Part shown: positions 1 to 7,965 of the stretch, piece after piece
How positions within the stretch are numbered: the stretch's first letter is position 1
How the letters are laid out: the number at the start of each line of letters is the position of its first letter
Origin: a virus
Reading direction: 5' to 3' (one strand)
Virus record (IMG/VR): IMGVR_UViG_3300030109_003790
Location: 22,528-42,892 of that record
Length of the DNA stretch: 20,365 nt
Made by a program: the position numbers and the translations under genes
Notes under the pieces: model-generated
Database searches by the model: none
Told to the model about the DNA's origin: nothing
What the model saw: the letters and a program-made list of their open reading frames with translations, nothing else

Positions 1-1058
1 TTAAGGGAGAAAATAAAGAAGCGTTGACTAAAAGTATTGAGACATTAATTAATGCTTATTCATCTCATTTAGATAATTGTATTAAGTCTATTTATTGGTT
101 ATCTAAATATGAATACCCTCTAAAACAAATGTCATTTAATGAAATGGATTTGAAAAAAATTCATTCAGTTAAGGATTATGATAGAAGGTCAGAATTAGTT
201 GATATTTTATGTAAATATTGGGAAGCCGATTTAGAATTAAAAAATACTACTTATTCTACACAATATTCTAAACTAAATAAAGAGCGCACTTCTAATAAAA
301 AAGATTTTAGAAAATTCATTAAAGCAATTAATCCCCAAATGTTTAAGAAGTCTGTTTCAGAACAAGTTAACGATTATATTTTGAAATCTGTTTGTGAAAG
401 GCCCGGTATTTCTGCTAGACAAATTTATGATAACATGGAGAATAAGTTACATAAAAGAACATCGCCCCAAATTATTTCTAAAATGGTAAATAGATTGGGA
501 ATTACTAGTGTAGATGGTGCTTATTATAAATTGTCAGATAATATTAAAAAGGACTTATATTCATATACTGCGTCATTTATTGATTCTGATGGCTATATTA
601 CTATTGATAAAAATTATAACCCAAGAGTAGGATTAGTAGCGACAGGGGATAGAGGTAAAGCCTTTATGATTGAAATACAAAAGGAATTAGGAATAGGTAA
701 ATTACATCTTGACCAAAAATCCCCACAAGGCACGCGACCAGTTAATAGATTAAATTTCTATTCACAATCTGATATTCATGAATTACTTACTAAGTGTCGC
801 CCTCATTTTAGAATGAAAGGTAGAAATGCAGATTTGCTTTTGGAATTAGTTCGTATGAAAAAATCTTACAAGAAAGCAGATTGGTATAAGAATCGTTGTG
901 AAGAAATTTTTAAACTTATGAAATATGAAAATCACAAAGACCATGTTGGGTACGATTTTACAAAATATGGTATTGATTTTGAAACAGTTGCTAAGTTGCA
1001 TGACAATTGTAAAATGGGAATTATGGATGATTTAGAAGCGATTGTTAAAGAGGACTAG
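1..1058 (+). CDS. LAGLIDADG endonuclease-like protein with winged-helix region (5' partial)
   Basis: The reading frame is open to the left edge, so the true start lies upstream. A TTG at 24 is possible but has no convincing ribosome binding site. Numbering from that TTG, residues 1-110 are helical and unrecognised. Residues 115-170 look like a winged helix-turn-helix (SARQIYDNM, then PQIISKMVNRLG). Residues 182-190 (TASFIDSDG) match a LAGLIDADG helix, and the fold continues with strand YITI, the helix KAFMIEIQKELGIGKL and a distal PHFRMKGRNADLLLEL segment typical of LAGLIDADG_1 domains. Only one LAGLIDADG motif is visible, so a nuclease would need to dimerise or have a second motif upstream. 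Genes just before a portal gene often encode terminase, so this could be the tail of an intein-bearing or HEN-interrupted terminase, or a free-standing homing endonuclease or regulator. The LAGLIDADG fold call is fairly firm; nuclease activity is not shown. Confidence 0.6.
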   Translation, partial: KGENKEALTKSIETLINAYSSHLDNCIKSIYWLSKYEYPLKQMSFNEMDLKKIHSVKDYDRRSELVDILCKYWEADLELKNTTYSTQYSKLNKERTSNKKDFRKFIKAINPQMFKKSVSEQVNDYILKSVCERPGISARQIYDNMENKLHKRTSPQIISKMVNRLGITSVDGAYYKLSDNIKKDLYSYTASFIDSDGYITIDKNYNPRVGLVATGDRGKAFMIEIQKELGIGKLHLDQKSPQGTRPVNRLNFYSQSDIHELLTKCRPHFRMKGRNADLLLELVRMKKSYKKADWYKNRCEEIFKLMKYENHKDHVGYDFTKYGIDFETVAKLHDNCKMGIMDDLEAIVKED

Positions 1059-1060
1059 TT

Positions 1061-1186
1061 ATGGCTCTTAATGAATGTGAAATGGTAGATTTGAATATAA
1101 CTAAATTAAAATGTAGTGAAAGAACTCATAGAATTGCAGATTGGTGTCATGTTTGTAGAATTAGACAATTACAAAAGGAGGTATGA
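1061..1186 (+). CDS. 41-residue Cys/His-containing miniprotein
   Basis: This short frame begins 2 bases after the preceding stop and ends with TGA at 1184-1186. It encodes 41 residues with a CSERTH and a C-H-V-C cluster near the end (DWCHVCRIRQ), so four or more Cys/His residues could bind one zinc ion. The upstream AGAGGAC is a weak ribosome binding site. The AGGAGGT of the next gene lies inside its last codons, which fits translational coupling. It is unlike any family I recognise. Support is its exact fit between two genes and the Cys/His pattern. It could be a chance frame, but otherwise an unusually long gap would remain in a very compact region. Confidence 0.55.
   Translation: MALNECEMVDLNITKLKCSERTHRIADWCHVCRIRQLQKEV
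1176..1182 (+). promoter_or_regulatory. Ribosome binding site that fixes the start at 1189
   Basis: AGGAGGT lies 6 bases before the ATG at 1189 and directly abuts the in-frame ATG at 1183. Normal spacing therefore selects 1189, which also gives the N-terminus MWFDVLKK expected for this protein type. Confidence 0.75.
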
Positions 1187-1188
1187 TT

Positions 1189-1599
1189 ATGTGGTTCGAT
1201 GTTCTTAAAAAGGAAAAAGATGCTTGTTATCATAAGGTTCGTTCAAGATATAAGAAATGGCCTTCTGCTTATGCTTCAGGGGCATTGGTTCAATGTAGAA
1301 AAAAGGGTGCTGCTAATTGGGGTAATAAATCTAAAAAGGTTAAGAAATCAATTGGTGATGGTGTTTTAAAGGATTGGGTATCATGCGCTTCATGTACTGA
1401 TGATAAAAAGGGTACAGAACCTTGTGGTAGAAAAGACGCCTCAAAGGGTACAAAACGTAGATGTAGACCAACTTGTTCTGCCTGTAAAGATTACAAAAGA
1501 AGAGCCGGAGATTCTGGAAAGAAAAAGAAAAGAAAGGCCGGAACATTTTCAAAGGAAAAAGATAAGGGATTACATGGATGGTTTGAAAGGAGAGGATAA
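1189..1599 (+). CDS. Small basic Cys-rich protein, DUF5872-like
   Basis: The protein has 136 residues from the ATG chosen by ribosome binding site spacing. Residues 12-50 (ACYHKVRSRYKKWPSAYASG, then LVQCRKKGAANWGNK) match a small domain common in marine phages and algal viruses, which I recall as DUF5872; that name is from memory. The second half has Cys at 66, 69, 79, 92, 96 and 99, a likely zinc site, and a very Lys/Arg-rich tail suggesting nucleic acid contact. The first residues, WFDVLKK, carry the W-x-x-[IV]-[LI]-K motif shared with six other proteins here. Its stop is followed 3 bases later by the next start, with the Shine-Dalgarno inside its 3' end. Function is unknown. A structural or DNA-associated virion protein is an inference from position and charge. 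Confidence 0.8.
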   Translation: MWFDVLKKEKDACYHKVRSRYKKWPSAYASGALVQCRKKGAANWGNKSKKVKKSIGDGVLKDWVSCASCTDDKKGTEPCGRKDASKGTKRRCRPTCSACKDYKRRAGDSGKKKKRKAGTFSKEKDKGLHGWFERRG

Positions 1600-1601
1600 T
1601 T

Positions 1602-1988
1602 ATGAGTTGGGAAATTATATTGAAAGAATTGGCTTGCCCTAGAGCAACACAAGATTTAAAACTAAATACTAAGAATAGAAATATGGCTATTCAAGCAGAA
1701 CATATTAAATATGGTCCGCTTAATTTATCAGATGACCAATATTGGGTAGATGCCGCAGACCATTGGAACACTACACCCGAGGTTGCTAAACAATCTAATT
1801 GTAGTAATTGTATCGCATTTGATATTTCTCCTAGAATGGAAAAATGTATGCCGCTTGAAGGTGATTTAGGTTATTGTTGGATGCACCATTTTAAGTGCCA
1901 TAAAGATAGGACTTGTTATACTTGGGCCGCTGGTGGACCAATTGATGACGATAAGACTTCAAAGGAAAATCAACAGAAAGGTGAATAG
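1602..1988 (+). CDS. Small Cys/His-rich metal- or Fe-S-binding-like protein
   Basis: The protein has 128 residues. It begins MSWEIILKELACPRAT, the shared W-x-x-I-L-K motif extended to W-x-x-I-L-K-x(3)-C-x-R-A-T, which the next gene also has. Residues 67-105 hold C67-x2-C70, C82, C92-W-M-H-H-F-K-C99-H and C105-Y-T-W. I recall this pattern, with NCxNCxAFDIS and GYCWMHHFKC, from small marine phage proteins. It suggests a zinc or iron-sulfur site; a HiPIP-like cluster is one possibility, unproven. The segment is conserved-looking and folded, while the last 15 residues are charged and probably flexible. The ribosome binding site GGAGAGG overlaps the upstream stop. The role in the virion or host is unknown. 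Confidence 0.8.
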   Translation: MSWEIILKELACPRATQDLKLNTKNRNMAIQAEHIKYGPLNLSDDQYWVDAADHWNTTPEVAKQSNCSNCIAFDISPRMEKCMPLEGDLGYCWMHHFKCHKDRTCYTWAAGGPIDDDKTSKENQQKGE

Positions 1989-1989
1989 A

Positions 1990-2256
1990 ATGGAAGAATG
2001 GTTTGGTATATTAAAAGGCGGCCAATGCACTAGAGCGACAAAGAAAACGTCATCTACTGCTAAAGGTAAAAAATGGATGAAGTGTGTTTCTGATGGAAAG
2101 GGTGGATATAAACGAGTTCATTGGGGTCAAAGAGGTGTAACTGTTTCTGGTAAAAGAAGTGGTAAACGCAGAAAATCATTTAGAGCAAGACATAAATGTT
2201 CCTCATGTAAAGGTGGAGATAATTCCCCAAGATGCATGGCTTGTAGAGATTGGTGA
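1990..2256 (+). CDS. Small basic zinc-finger-like protein
   Basis: The protein has 88 residues. The frame is open further upstream to 1933, but the ATG at 1990 follows AGGTGAA with proper spacing and comes right after the previous stop (1986-1988), so it is chosen. The N-terminus MEEWFGILKGGQCTRATKK has the shared W-x-x-I-L-K motif and resembles that of the gene at 1602. The middle (KGKKWMKCVSDG, YKRVHWGQRGV) and the end (SFRARHKCSSCK, RCMACRDW) form C70-x2-C73-x8-C82-x2-C85, a probable zinc finger. The protein is strongly basic, so DNA or RNA binding is plausible. It is similar in style to the gene at 1189, and the pair may be distant paralogues. The type seems familiar from marine phages; no function is known to me. 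Confidence 0.8.
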   Translation: MEEWFGILKGGQCTRATKKTSSTAKGKKWMKCVSDGKGGYKRVHWGQRGVTVSGKRSGKRRKSFRARHKCSSCKGGDNSPRCMACRDW

Positions 2257-2260
2257 TATT

Positions 2261-2356
2261 ATGGTAAAAAAGAAATATACTAAAACTAAAATGTTCTTAG
2301 ATTGTTTAGATGAGATATTTGGTGTAAATGGTGAAAAACTAAAAGGTGATGAATAA
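2261..2356 (+). CDS. 31-residue miniprotein before the portal gene
   Basis: The ATG at 2261 follows GGTGAT at normal distance, and the stop TAA shares its last base with the portal ATG (TAATG). The frame is open back to 2159, but that part overlaps the previous gene and lacks a ribosome binding site. The peptide starts MVKKKYTKTKMFLDC and ends acidic (GEKLKGDE). No family is recognised. Its coupling to the portal gene suggests it may mainly aid portal translation, or encode a short accessory peptide. Confidence 0.55.
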   Translation: MVKKKYTKTKMFLDCLDEIFGVNGEKLKGDE

Positions 2357-3981
2357 TGGTAGAAGAAAAGCGTAGGTTTTCTATTCGTAATTTGTTCCGA
2401 AGAACAACTCCTAAACCTGCGGATAGAAAGGTATTCAATATTGGTATTCAAGAAAAAAGACAAGGATTGATGATGACAACTCCTATTCTTTATGAAATTG
2501 CTAATCAATCTGTTATTACTAGGACTTGTACCACCCAATTAAAAAATGAAGTATTTAGAAGAGGTTATGATTGGAAGAAAAATTTCTCAGAAAAATGTGT
2601 ATCTTGTGGTAAAGAAAATGAAAACCCTGTTGATAAATGTCCTGAATGTGGAAGTTTACAATTAGTTAGACCTGACACTAACCAATTAAAATATGCTAAA
2701 GATTTCTTAAATGGTTATGTTAATAAATCCAACCAATTATTTATTGATGTCCTTAAAGAATTAGAAGATGATTTAAATATTGTAGATGATGCTTATATAA
2801 TTTTGGTTAAAGAGTATTTCTTAGATAATAATGGTGAAATTAGAATGCACCGAATTAAAGAAATTTATAGGGGCGACCCAATTACTATGGCTATTTATTC
2901 TGATGATGTGGGAGAAAGGGGAACAAAGGGTTTTACATCATTAAATGATAGAACATTTATTTCTGAAGACCCTAATGAATGTCATCCTGAAACAGCAGAA
3001 ACATTACATCCTGTCCATTATGTAAATCGTGCAAAGGGGGAAGAACAATATTTTATTGAGGGTGAAGTGTTACACTTTAGTAAATATTCTCCTTCGAGAT
3101 TATATGGTCAATCCCCTGTTCTAACTTTATTTAGTCACATTACAACTCTTATTGCTATGGAAAGTTATGTTAATACTTCATACACTAAGAGTCGTATGCC
3201 AAGAGGATTGCTTGCTGTTCAAACTCGTAATATGGAGTCAATGAGAACATTTTGGCGTTCTGTTAAAGAAAAGATGGAGGAAGACCAACACTTTATCCCT
3301 GTTATGGGTATTGAGGCAGATAATGGAAAAGGTTCTGTTGAGTGGATTAAGTTTATGGATTCTCTTAAAGAGATGGATTATGTTGCGGTTAAGGAAGATT
3401 TACGAGATAGAATTGCGGCTTTCTATGGTGTAAGTAAAATCTTTATGGCAGATAATTCTGCAAGTGGTGGATTAAATAACGAAGGTATGCAAATTCTTGT
3501 TACTAATCGTGCAGTAGAAATGGCACAGAATGTATACAATCTTTATGTATTTCCTTGGTTAGTTAATGAGTTTGGAATTACCGATTGGAAATTAATATTA
3601 CCCCCATCAGAAGAAGAGGATGAGATTGCTGTAATGCGAAAAAGGGAGATTGAAGTTAATATTGCCGCTTCAATTAAGAATCTTGGTTTTGATATTGATA
3701 TGAATGAAGATGGTGAATTTACTTTTAAAAAGATAGAAAAGGAACCAGAGCAACCTAAAGGTGAAGATAAACCTGCTGAAAAAGACCCTTATGCTGGAAC
3801 AAATATTGATGCTAGTCAATTAGGTCAATTACAAGAACAAGCATTACAGGGAGGTAAAGATTCTCCTGAAGGTGGGGGTTCAAATAGAAACAAACCTCGT
3901 ATGAGTGTGGGGCCGCCGAATAGAAATACGGGATTACCGCAAGAAGCGGCAAATAACAATGTTGATAGAAGAACCGAATAA
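2356..3981 (+). CDS. Portal protein (HK97/SPP1-type) with inserted zinc ribbon
   Basis: Portal proteins form the dodecameric ring at one capsid vertex through which DNA is pumped. This 541-residue product has the usual length. The stem and wing part is recognisable in the centre: a helix with MESYVNTSYTKSRMPRG, a strand leading to a helix with RTFWRSVKEKM, and the hallmark DLRDRIAAFYGVSKIFM followed by a Gly/Asn-rich loop and a long helix ending in FPWLVNEFG. Residues 81-98 form C-x2-C-x10-C-x2-C (CVSCGKE, then CPECGS), a zinc ribbon inserted in the N-terminal part, which classic phage portals lack. The last 80 residues are low-complexity, rich in Pro, Gly, Gln and Asn. GGTGAT lies 5 bases before the ATG. 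Placement upstream of protease and capsid genes fits. Confidence in the portal call is high; the role of the ribbon is unknown. Confidence 0.88.
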   Translation: MVEEKRRFSIRNLFRRTTPKPADRKVFNIGIQEKRQGLMMTTPILYEIANQSVITRTCTTQLKNEVFRRGYDWKKNFSEKCVSCGKENENPVDKCPECGSLQLVRPDTNQLKYAKDFLNGYVNKSNQLFIDVLKELEDDLNIVDDAYIILVKEYFLDNNGEIRMHRIKEIYRGDPITMAIYSDDVGERGTKGFTSLNDRTFISEDPNECHPETAETLHPVHYVNRAKGEEQYFIEGEVLHFSKYSPSRLYGQSPVLTLFSHITTLIAMESYVNTSYTKSRMPRGLLAVQTRNMESMRTFWRSVKEKMEEDQHFIPVMGIEADNGKGSVEWIKFMDSLKEMDYVAVKEDLRDRIAAFYGVSKIFMADNSASGGLNNEGMQILVTNRAVEMAQNVYNLYVFPWLVNEFGITDWKLILPPSEEEDEIAVMRKREIEVNIAASIKNLGFDIDMNEDGEFTFKKIEKEPEQPKGEDKPAEKDPYAGTNIDASQLGQLQEQALQGGKDSPEGGGSNRNKPRMSVGPPNRNTGLPQEAANNNVDRRTE

Positions 3982-3992
3982 GGTGATTTTAG

Positions 3993-4592
3993 ATGAATTG
4001 GTGGAGTATTATTAAAAGAAGTCCTTATTTAGACCAAGCATCTTTAAATTATCAGGAAAATTTAATGGGTAGAGGGACCGGTCAAACTACATTTCAAACT
4101 GAACAGAATGTTGGTCCTAATCCAATTCCTCAACAAACATCAACCCAAACGCAAGTAACTCAACCTAAATTACGTTCCGGTCAACAACAATTAGATTTAG
4201 TAAATGTATCAAATCAACAAATCAATGCCCCAAGTGTACAAACATATCAACCATCACAAGCACAACAATTAGATATACAAGAATTGCCTAAAGACCAAAA
4301 AACTTTGCAAGAGTATGAAAGGGAAGAAAATCAAATTAGTAATATAACGCAAAATATTTCTCAACCGACTACGGCAGATAGTGGAACTGATGATTCAGAT
4401 GTTGGTGAAATTAGAGAAAATGTTAATCGTGCAAAACAAAATTTATCTCAATTACCAAGAGGGCCAAAAGCAAAGGTTTTAACTCAAGTATTAACTGATT
4501 TATCAGCCGCAGCAATTGACCCTGTTAATCAAAAAGATACTGCAATAGCAGCAAAAAAGAAATTACAAGAAGCATTCCCACAAGTATCATAG
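3993..4592 (+). CDS. Gln/Asn/Thr-rich low-complexity protein with N-terminal W motif
   Basis: The protein has 199 residues and starts MNWWSIIKRSPYLDQ, the shared W-x-x-I-I-K motif. Residues 25-110 are low-complexity, very rich in Gln, Thr, Asn and Pro, and probably unstructured. The final 70 residues look helical and Ala-rich (ENVNRAKQNLSQL, then VLTDLSAAAIDP and TAIAAKKKLQEAF). No enzyme motif is present. TAAGGTGATT at the junction fuses the portal stop to the ribosome binding site. It may be an internal head protein delivered through the W motif, or a flexible scaffold-associated factor; both are inference. Confidence 0.75.
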   Translation: MNWWSIIKRSPYLDQASLNYQENLMGRGTGQTTFQTEQNVGPNPIPQQTSTQTQVTQPKLRSGQQQLDLVNVSNQQINAPSVQTYQPSQAQQLDIQELPKDQKTLQEYEREENQISNITQNISQPTTADSGTDDSDVGEIRENVNRAKQNLSQLPRGPKAKVLTQVLTDLSAAAIDPVNQKDTAIAAKKKLQEAFPQVS

Positions 4593-4604
4593 GGAGGAAT
4601 TATT

Positions 4605-4829
4605 ATGACAAGTAGACAAGAATTAGCAAAAATTCGTAAAGAATTGCAAGCAGCCGAAAGAGCGGTTGCTATGAAAGAAAGAAATGAAGTTAAACAGAGT
4701 AGAAATATGGGACCGGTTGGATTACCGAGTGCTGAAACCCATCATAATCCTAGAACTCAAACTAAGGACTTAGATTATGTAATTCATTTACCACCGAAGC
4801 AAGGTAAGAGAGCCGAAAATAAGTGGTGA
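4605..4829 (+). CDS. Small charged helical protein, unknown function
   Basis: The protein has 74 residues with a good ribosome binding site (GGGAGG, 6-8 bases before ATG). Residues 3-32 are an uninterrupted charged helix (RQELAKIRKELQAAERAVAM), likely coiled-coil. The rest is polar with HHNPRTQTKDLDYVIHLPP. The stop TGA lies inside the GGTGAT that serves the next gene, so the two are probably translationally coupled. I do not recognise the family. Confidence 0.7.
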   Translation: MTSRQELAKIRKELQAAERAVAMKERNEVKQSRNMGPVGLPSAETHHNPRTQTKDLDYVIHLPPKQGKRAENKW

Positions 4830-4833
4830 TTTT

Positions 4834-7392
4834 ATGAGTTTGCTTAAGGCTTACTTAAAGGGTCATACTGACCCTGTTTTGTTAGCCAAGGCATACTATG
4901 AAGATATGGTGTATAAATCTGTTGAGGCGGTTGAAAAACTTATTGCTGAAGAACTTACCTTTGATATGGATAAGGATATGAAAGTTTGGAATCAGGAAAT
5001 TAAAGAAACTCAAGATGAAATTAAATTTTGGAAGGGTTTGTATAATGATGTTAGTAATTCAGACGCACTTAAAATATTATTTGGAATAGACCCTGTTATG
5101 GAAAGAACCACACAAGCGATGAGTGAAGAAGAAGGTACACCGGAAGAAGTAGAAACAATTCCTTATTCAGAAATACCTCCTTATATTAAAGAATTAGAGG
5201 GACATATTAAAAATGTTCAGGCTAATATTAATGACGCTATCGAAGAATATAATGAAACAGTTAAACGAATTACTGAAATGGATGCAGATGAATTTAAAGA
5301 AGGTAAAAGAAAATGGCCAGAAGAAGTTTATATTAGAATCCATGAATTAGGCTTAAATTACATTGAATCTAAATTAGATAGTTATAAGGAAAGATTTGAA
5401 ATTCTTAAGGAATCTGGTGAAATACCACAAATTAGACCTAAGAAATTAAATACTATTGATAAAAAGGTTGAGACGCAACTAAAGCGTTGGAAAAAATTAG
5501 GTAGAGATAAAAGACCTTCTAATAAGGATAGGCAAGAAATATTATATGGGATTACAAATACGCTAAGTATTGATTCTCCAGAATGGAGATATAAATATTA
5601 TGAGGATTTAATTAATGAGTGGGAAGTTAAAAAGAAGCGTAGTATAAAAGAGTTAGATGAGTATAAGCGTAAAGATGAAAAAGAACCCTATGTTTCTGAA
5701 ACTCCTAAGGAAAGAAAAGATTCTAAAACAGATAGGTCTAAATTAGATAGTAAATCTAAGGGTAATTTATTTTATTCAGATGAAGAATGGTGGAAACAAT
5801 TATCTAACCAATCTAAAAACGTATCCTCTAGAAAAGTATTTCAAGAGGCTTTAGGTAAATATTTTAAAGACTCTCCTTCCTCCTTTGATGTGCCTGTAAT
5901 TGCTGGTAATAAAACTAAAACTGGTATAGGTGAAATACAAGTAGAAGGTGGAGAGGCTAAGTATATTAAAGAGACTCCTGCAACAAAATTAGCAAACCTT
6001 AAAAAATTATATGCTATTTTTGAAAAATTACCTGAAGGGGATAGAGATAGAAATGTTAAAATTATTATGGATGGTTTACAGGAAGAAATAGAACAGTTAG
6101 ATTTAACTGTCAGTTCTGGTAAAGAAGATAAATTAACATTTAAAGAACAAGGTAAAAAAATACTTAAGTTATTAGTTACTGAATTAGATAAATTTTATAA
6201 TTCAATTAGGGACGCTGAGGAATCTAAACCCCAAAGAGCAATTTCTGCATTAAATGCGATTAAAGGTACAGGTCTTAAATTAAATGAATTAAAAACATTT
6301 GCTATGGGAAAGGTAACTATTAAGTCATTAGTAGATTCTAATGATAGGGATGTTAGAGATAGGGCAGTTAGATTATTACAGACATTTGATGGCGGTAGTC
6401 CGGATTTTAGAAAGGTAGTAGAAAAATTAACTAGACCAATTAAAAGTCAGGATGATACAGTTATTGTTAGGCTAGAAAACCATTGGGATGATGATGATAT
6501 TCAGTCCTTATCTGGTAAAAGTAAAGAGGAACAACAAGCATTAAATAGAATTTATGATGATTTGTTGGGTAGATTTGAAGGGGTTCTTGATGAAATAGAA
6601 GGTGCTGATGTTAAAATTGCAGAACCAGATTTAGATAATAAAATTGAAGAAACTTTAGAACAAATGCAAATGGCATTAGAAAGCATTCAAGAAAGCCTGA
6701 AGCAAACTGAAATGGAATTTGAAGGAACAGCATTAGAAATTAAAGATAATATTGATAATGTTGATGAAGAGACTTTTGAAGATATGGTTACAGAAGATGC
6801 TTTGGATTGGTTTATTGATACATATGAGAAATTTCAAGAACAATCTTGGGAAGTATTAAGAAGATTAAATAGAGATGATGAAGACTTTATTGAAATTCAA
6901 ACACTTAGAAGAAAAATCATGGATGAGATTAAAAAATTACCTCAGTTACAAGGGTTAATTGAACTTGACGATAAGGCTTGGAAAAAATCACATGGTGGAA
7001 TTATGACAGAAAGGCGTCTAATTTCTGAAAGATTGCAGGGCCAAATCGCTATGGCCGGTATAGAAGGAAGTCAATATAGTAAGTTAAAAGATGCAGAATA
7101 CGCTAGTAAATATGTTGATGCATCTTTACCTATGGCTACTACCCAAAGGGGAATTACTAAACGGAAAAGACTTATTAAGAAAATTTTAGATAACAAAGAA
7201 TTAAAAAATTCAGATTTTGATTGGGATGTTAAACAGACTTCTGATAGACGTAGACAAATGATTAAAGAAATTGATGAAGAATACGATGAAGCAGATGTTG
7301 GTCAAAGAGAAACTGAAGAACTAATTGAAGGTGGGGAAGAGGAAGAATTTGATATTGGTGAATTATCTGGTAGATATGAGTCAGAGAGGTGA
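4834..7392 (+). CDS. Large charged coiled-coil-rich protein (852 residues), unknown function
   Basis: This is the largest protein in the window. It is rich in Glu, Asp and Lys, has almost no Cys, and shows no signal peptide or membrane segment. Long helical stretches occur at about 50-290 (KVWNQEIKETQDEIKFWK and others) and again at about 585-690 (EETLEQMQMALESIQESL). Between them residues 345-380 are strand-like (DVPVIAGNKTKTGIGEIQV). The end is acidic (ELIEGGEEEEFDIGELSG). Arginine is coded almost only by AGA/AGG, as in most of the window. Size, composition and place between portal and protease fit a minor head, inner-core or scaffolding protein. A DNA-ejection or internal virion protein is also possible. 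No homologue is recognised. Confidence 0.75.
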   Translation: MSLLKAYLKGHTDPVLLAKAYYEDMVYKSVEAVEKLIAEELTFDMDKDMKVWNQEIKETQDEIKFWKGLYNDVSNSDALKILFGIDPVMERTTQAMSEEEGTPEEVETIPYSEIPPYIKELEGHIKNVQANINDAIEEYNETVKRITEMDADEFKEGKRKWPEEVYIRIHELGLNYIESKLDSYKERFEILKESGEIPQIRPKKLNTIDKKVETQLKRWKKLGRDKRPSNKDRQEILYGITNTLSIDSPEWRYKYYEDLINEWEVKKKRSIKELDEYKRKDEKEPYVSETPKERKDSKTDRSKLDSKSKGNLFYSDEEWWKQLSNQSKNVSSRKVFQEALGKYFKDSPSSFDVPVIAGNKTKTGIGEIQVEGGEAKYIKETPATKLANLKKLYAIFEKLPEGDRDRNVKIIMDGLQEEIEQLDLTVSSGKEDKLTFKEQGKKILKLLVTELDKFYNSIRDAEESKPQRAISALNAIKGTGLKLNELKTFAMGKVTIKSLVDSNDRDVRDRAVRLLQTFDGGSPDFRKVVEKLTRPIKSQDDTVIVRLENHWDDDDIQSLSGKSKEEQQALNRIYDDLLGRFEGVLDEIEGADVKIAEPDLDNKIEETLEQMQMALESIQESLKQTEMEFEGTALEIKDNIDNVDEETFEDMVTEDALDWFIDTYEKFQEQSWEVLRRLNRDDEDFIEIQTLRRKIMDEIKKLPQLQGLIELDDKAWKKSHGGIMTERRLISERLQGQIAMAGIEGSQYSKLKDAEYASKYVDASLPMATTQRGITKRKRLIKKILDNKELKNSDFDWDVKQTSDRRRQMIKEIDEEYDEADVGQRETEELIEGGEEEEFDIGELSGRYESER

Positions 7393-7396
7393 TTAA

Positions 7397-7732
7397 ATGG
7401 AAGAATGGAAAGAAATTTTAAAGGAAGATAAAGGGTTACTAGTTAGTCTTGATGCTAAACAAAAAAAGAAACTCAAAAAGATTTTACAATCTGCTGAACC
7501 TTCAGAATATTTTGGTCAAGATTTTGCCAAAATGGGTGAATTAGTAGATATGTTGAGAGAATTAGACTTAATTAAAAGTGACAAGAAAATGACAAAAAGA
7601 ATGAAAACATTATCAGAAAAAAATGTTGACATTGTTGCTACTGCTGCTAAATTAAGAAAAGAATATGAAGATACTTATAGAGAACTAAGAGAAATTGTAT
7701 ATCCTAAAAGTAAGGGGATGAGAAAGAAATGA
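7397..7732 (+). CDS. Small basic helical protein with N-terminal W motif
   Basis: The protein has 111 residues and begins MEEWKEILKEDKGLLVS, a clear instance of the shared W-x-x-I-L-K motif. The rest is Lys/Glu-rich and helical, ending in a basic tail (YPKSKGMRKK). No domain is recognised. GAGGTGATTAA before the ATG contains the upstream TGA, and the stop overlaps the next start as ATGA. Position in the scaffold-like block plus the motif suggests a core or cargo protein of the prohead. Confidence 0.75.
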   Translation: MEEWKEILKEDKGLLVSLDAKQKKKLKKILQSAEPSEYFGQDFAKMGELVDMLRELDLIKSDKKMTKRMKTLSEKNVDIVATAAKLRKEYEDTYRELREIVYPKSKGMRKK

Positions 7733-7965
7733 ATGAGAAAGATGAAACATTAGAAATTTTGAAACTACTAGTTAGTAAAATTCAAAAACTAGAAGAAACA
7801 GTGTATGACAAGGAAAATATATTAATGAAGTCGGGTTTTGTTGTTGCAAACACCCCCGTTCCTACGATGGATAATGGTACAGGAGTTATTCCTGATTCAA
7901 ATACTATTGCTAAAATGAGTTGGGATGACATTAATAAATTAGTGGCGAAAATGGAGGGATATTAA
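7729..7965 (+). CDS. 78-residue coiled-coil protein with scaffold-like C-terminal helix
   Basis: An N-terminal helix (LEILKLLVSKIQKLEETVYD) with heptad-like hydrophobics is followed by a Gly/Pro linker. The C-terminal 25 residues run IPDSNTIAKMSWDDINKLV and on to the end. That tail matches the last 27 residues of the protease-scaffold fusion at 11240 (IPSYEDIAKMDWNEIHLTM...): nine positions are identical, including IAKM and W. The start overlaps the upstream stop (ATGA), and the stop overlaps the next start (TAATG). I infer a stand-alone mini-scaffold or adaptor that uses the same docking helix. No named family is recognised. Confidence 0.72.
   Translation: MNEKDETLEILKLLVSKIQKLEETVYDKENILMKSGFVVANTPVPTMDNGTGVIPDSNTIAKMSWDDINKLVAKMEGY

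Noticed and set aside
1340-2538. Minus-strand frames 1340-1552 and 2203-2538, and a + frame 1400-1642 overlapping the Cys-rich genes
   Set aside because: They overlap well-supported genes in another frame, lack start signals, and have biased compositions explained by the opposite or shifted frame.
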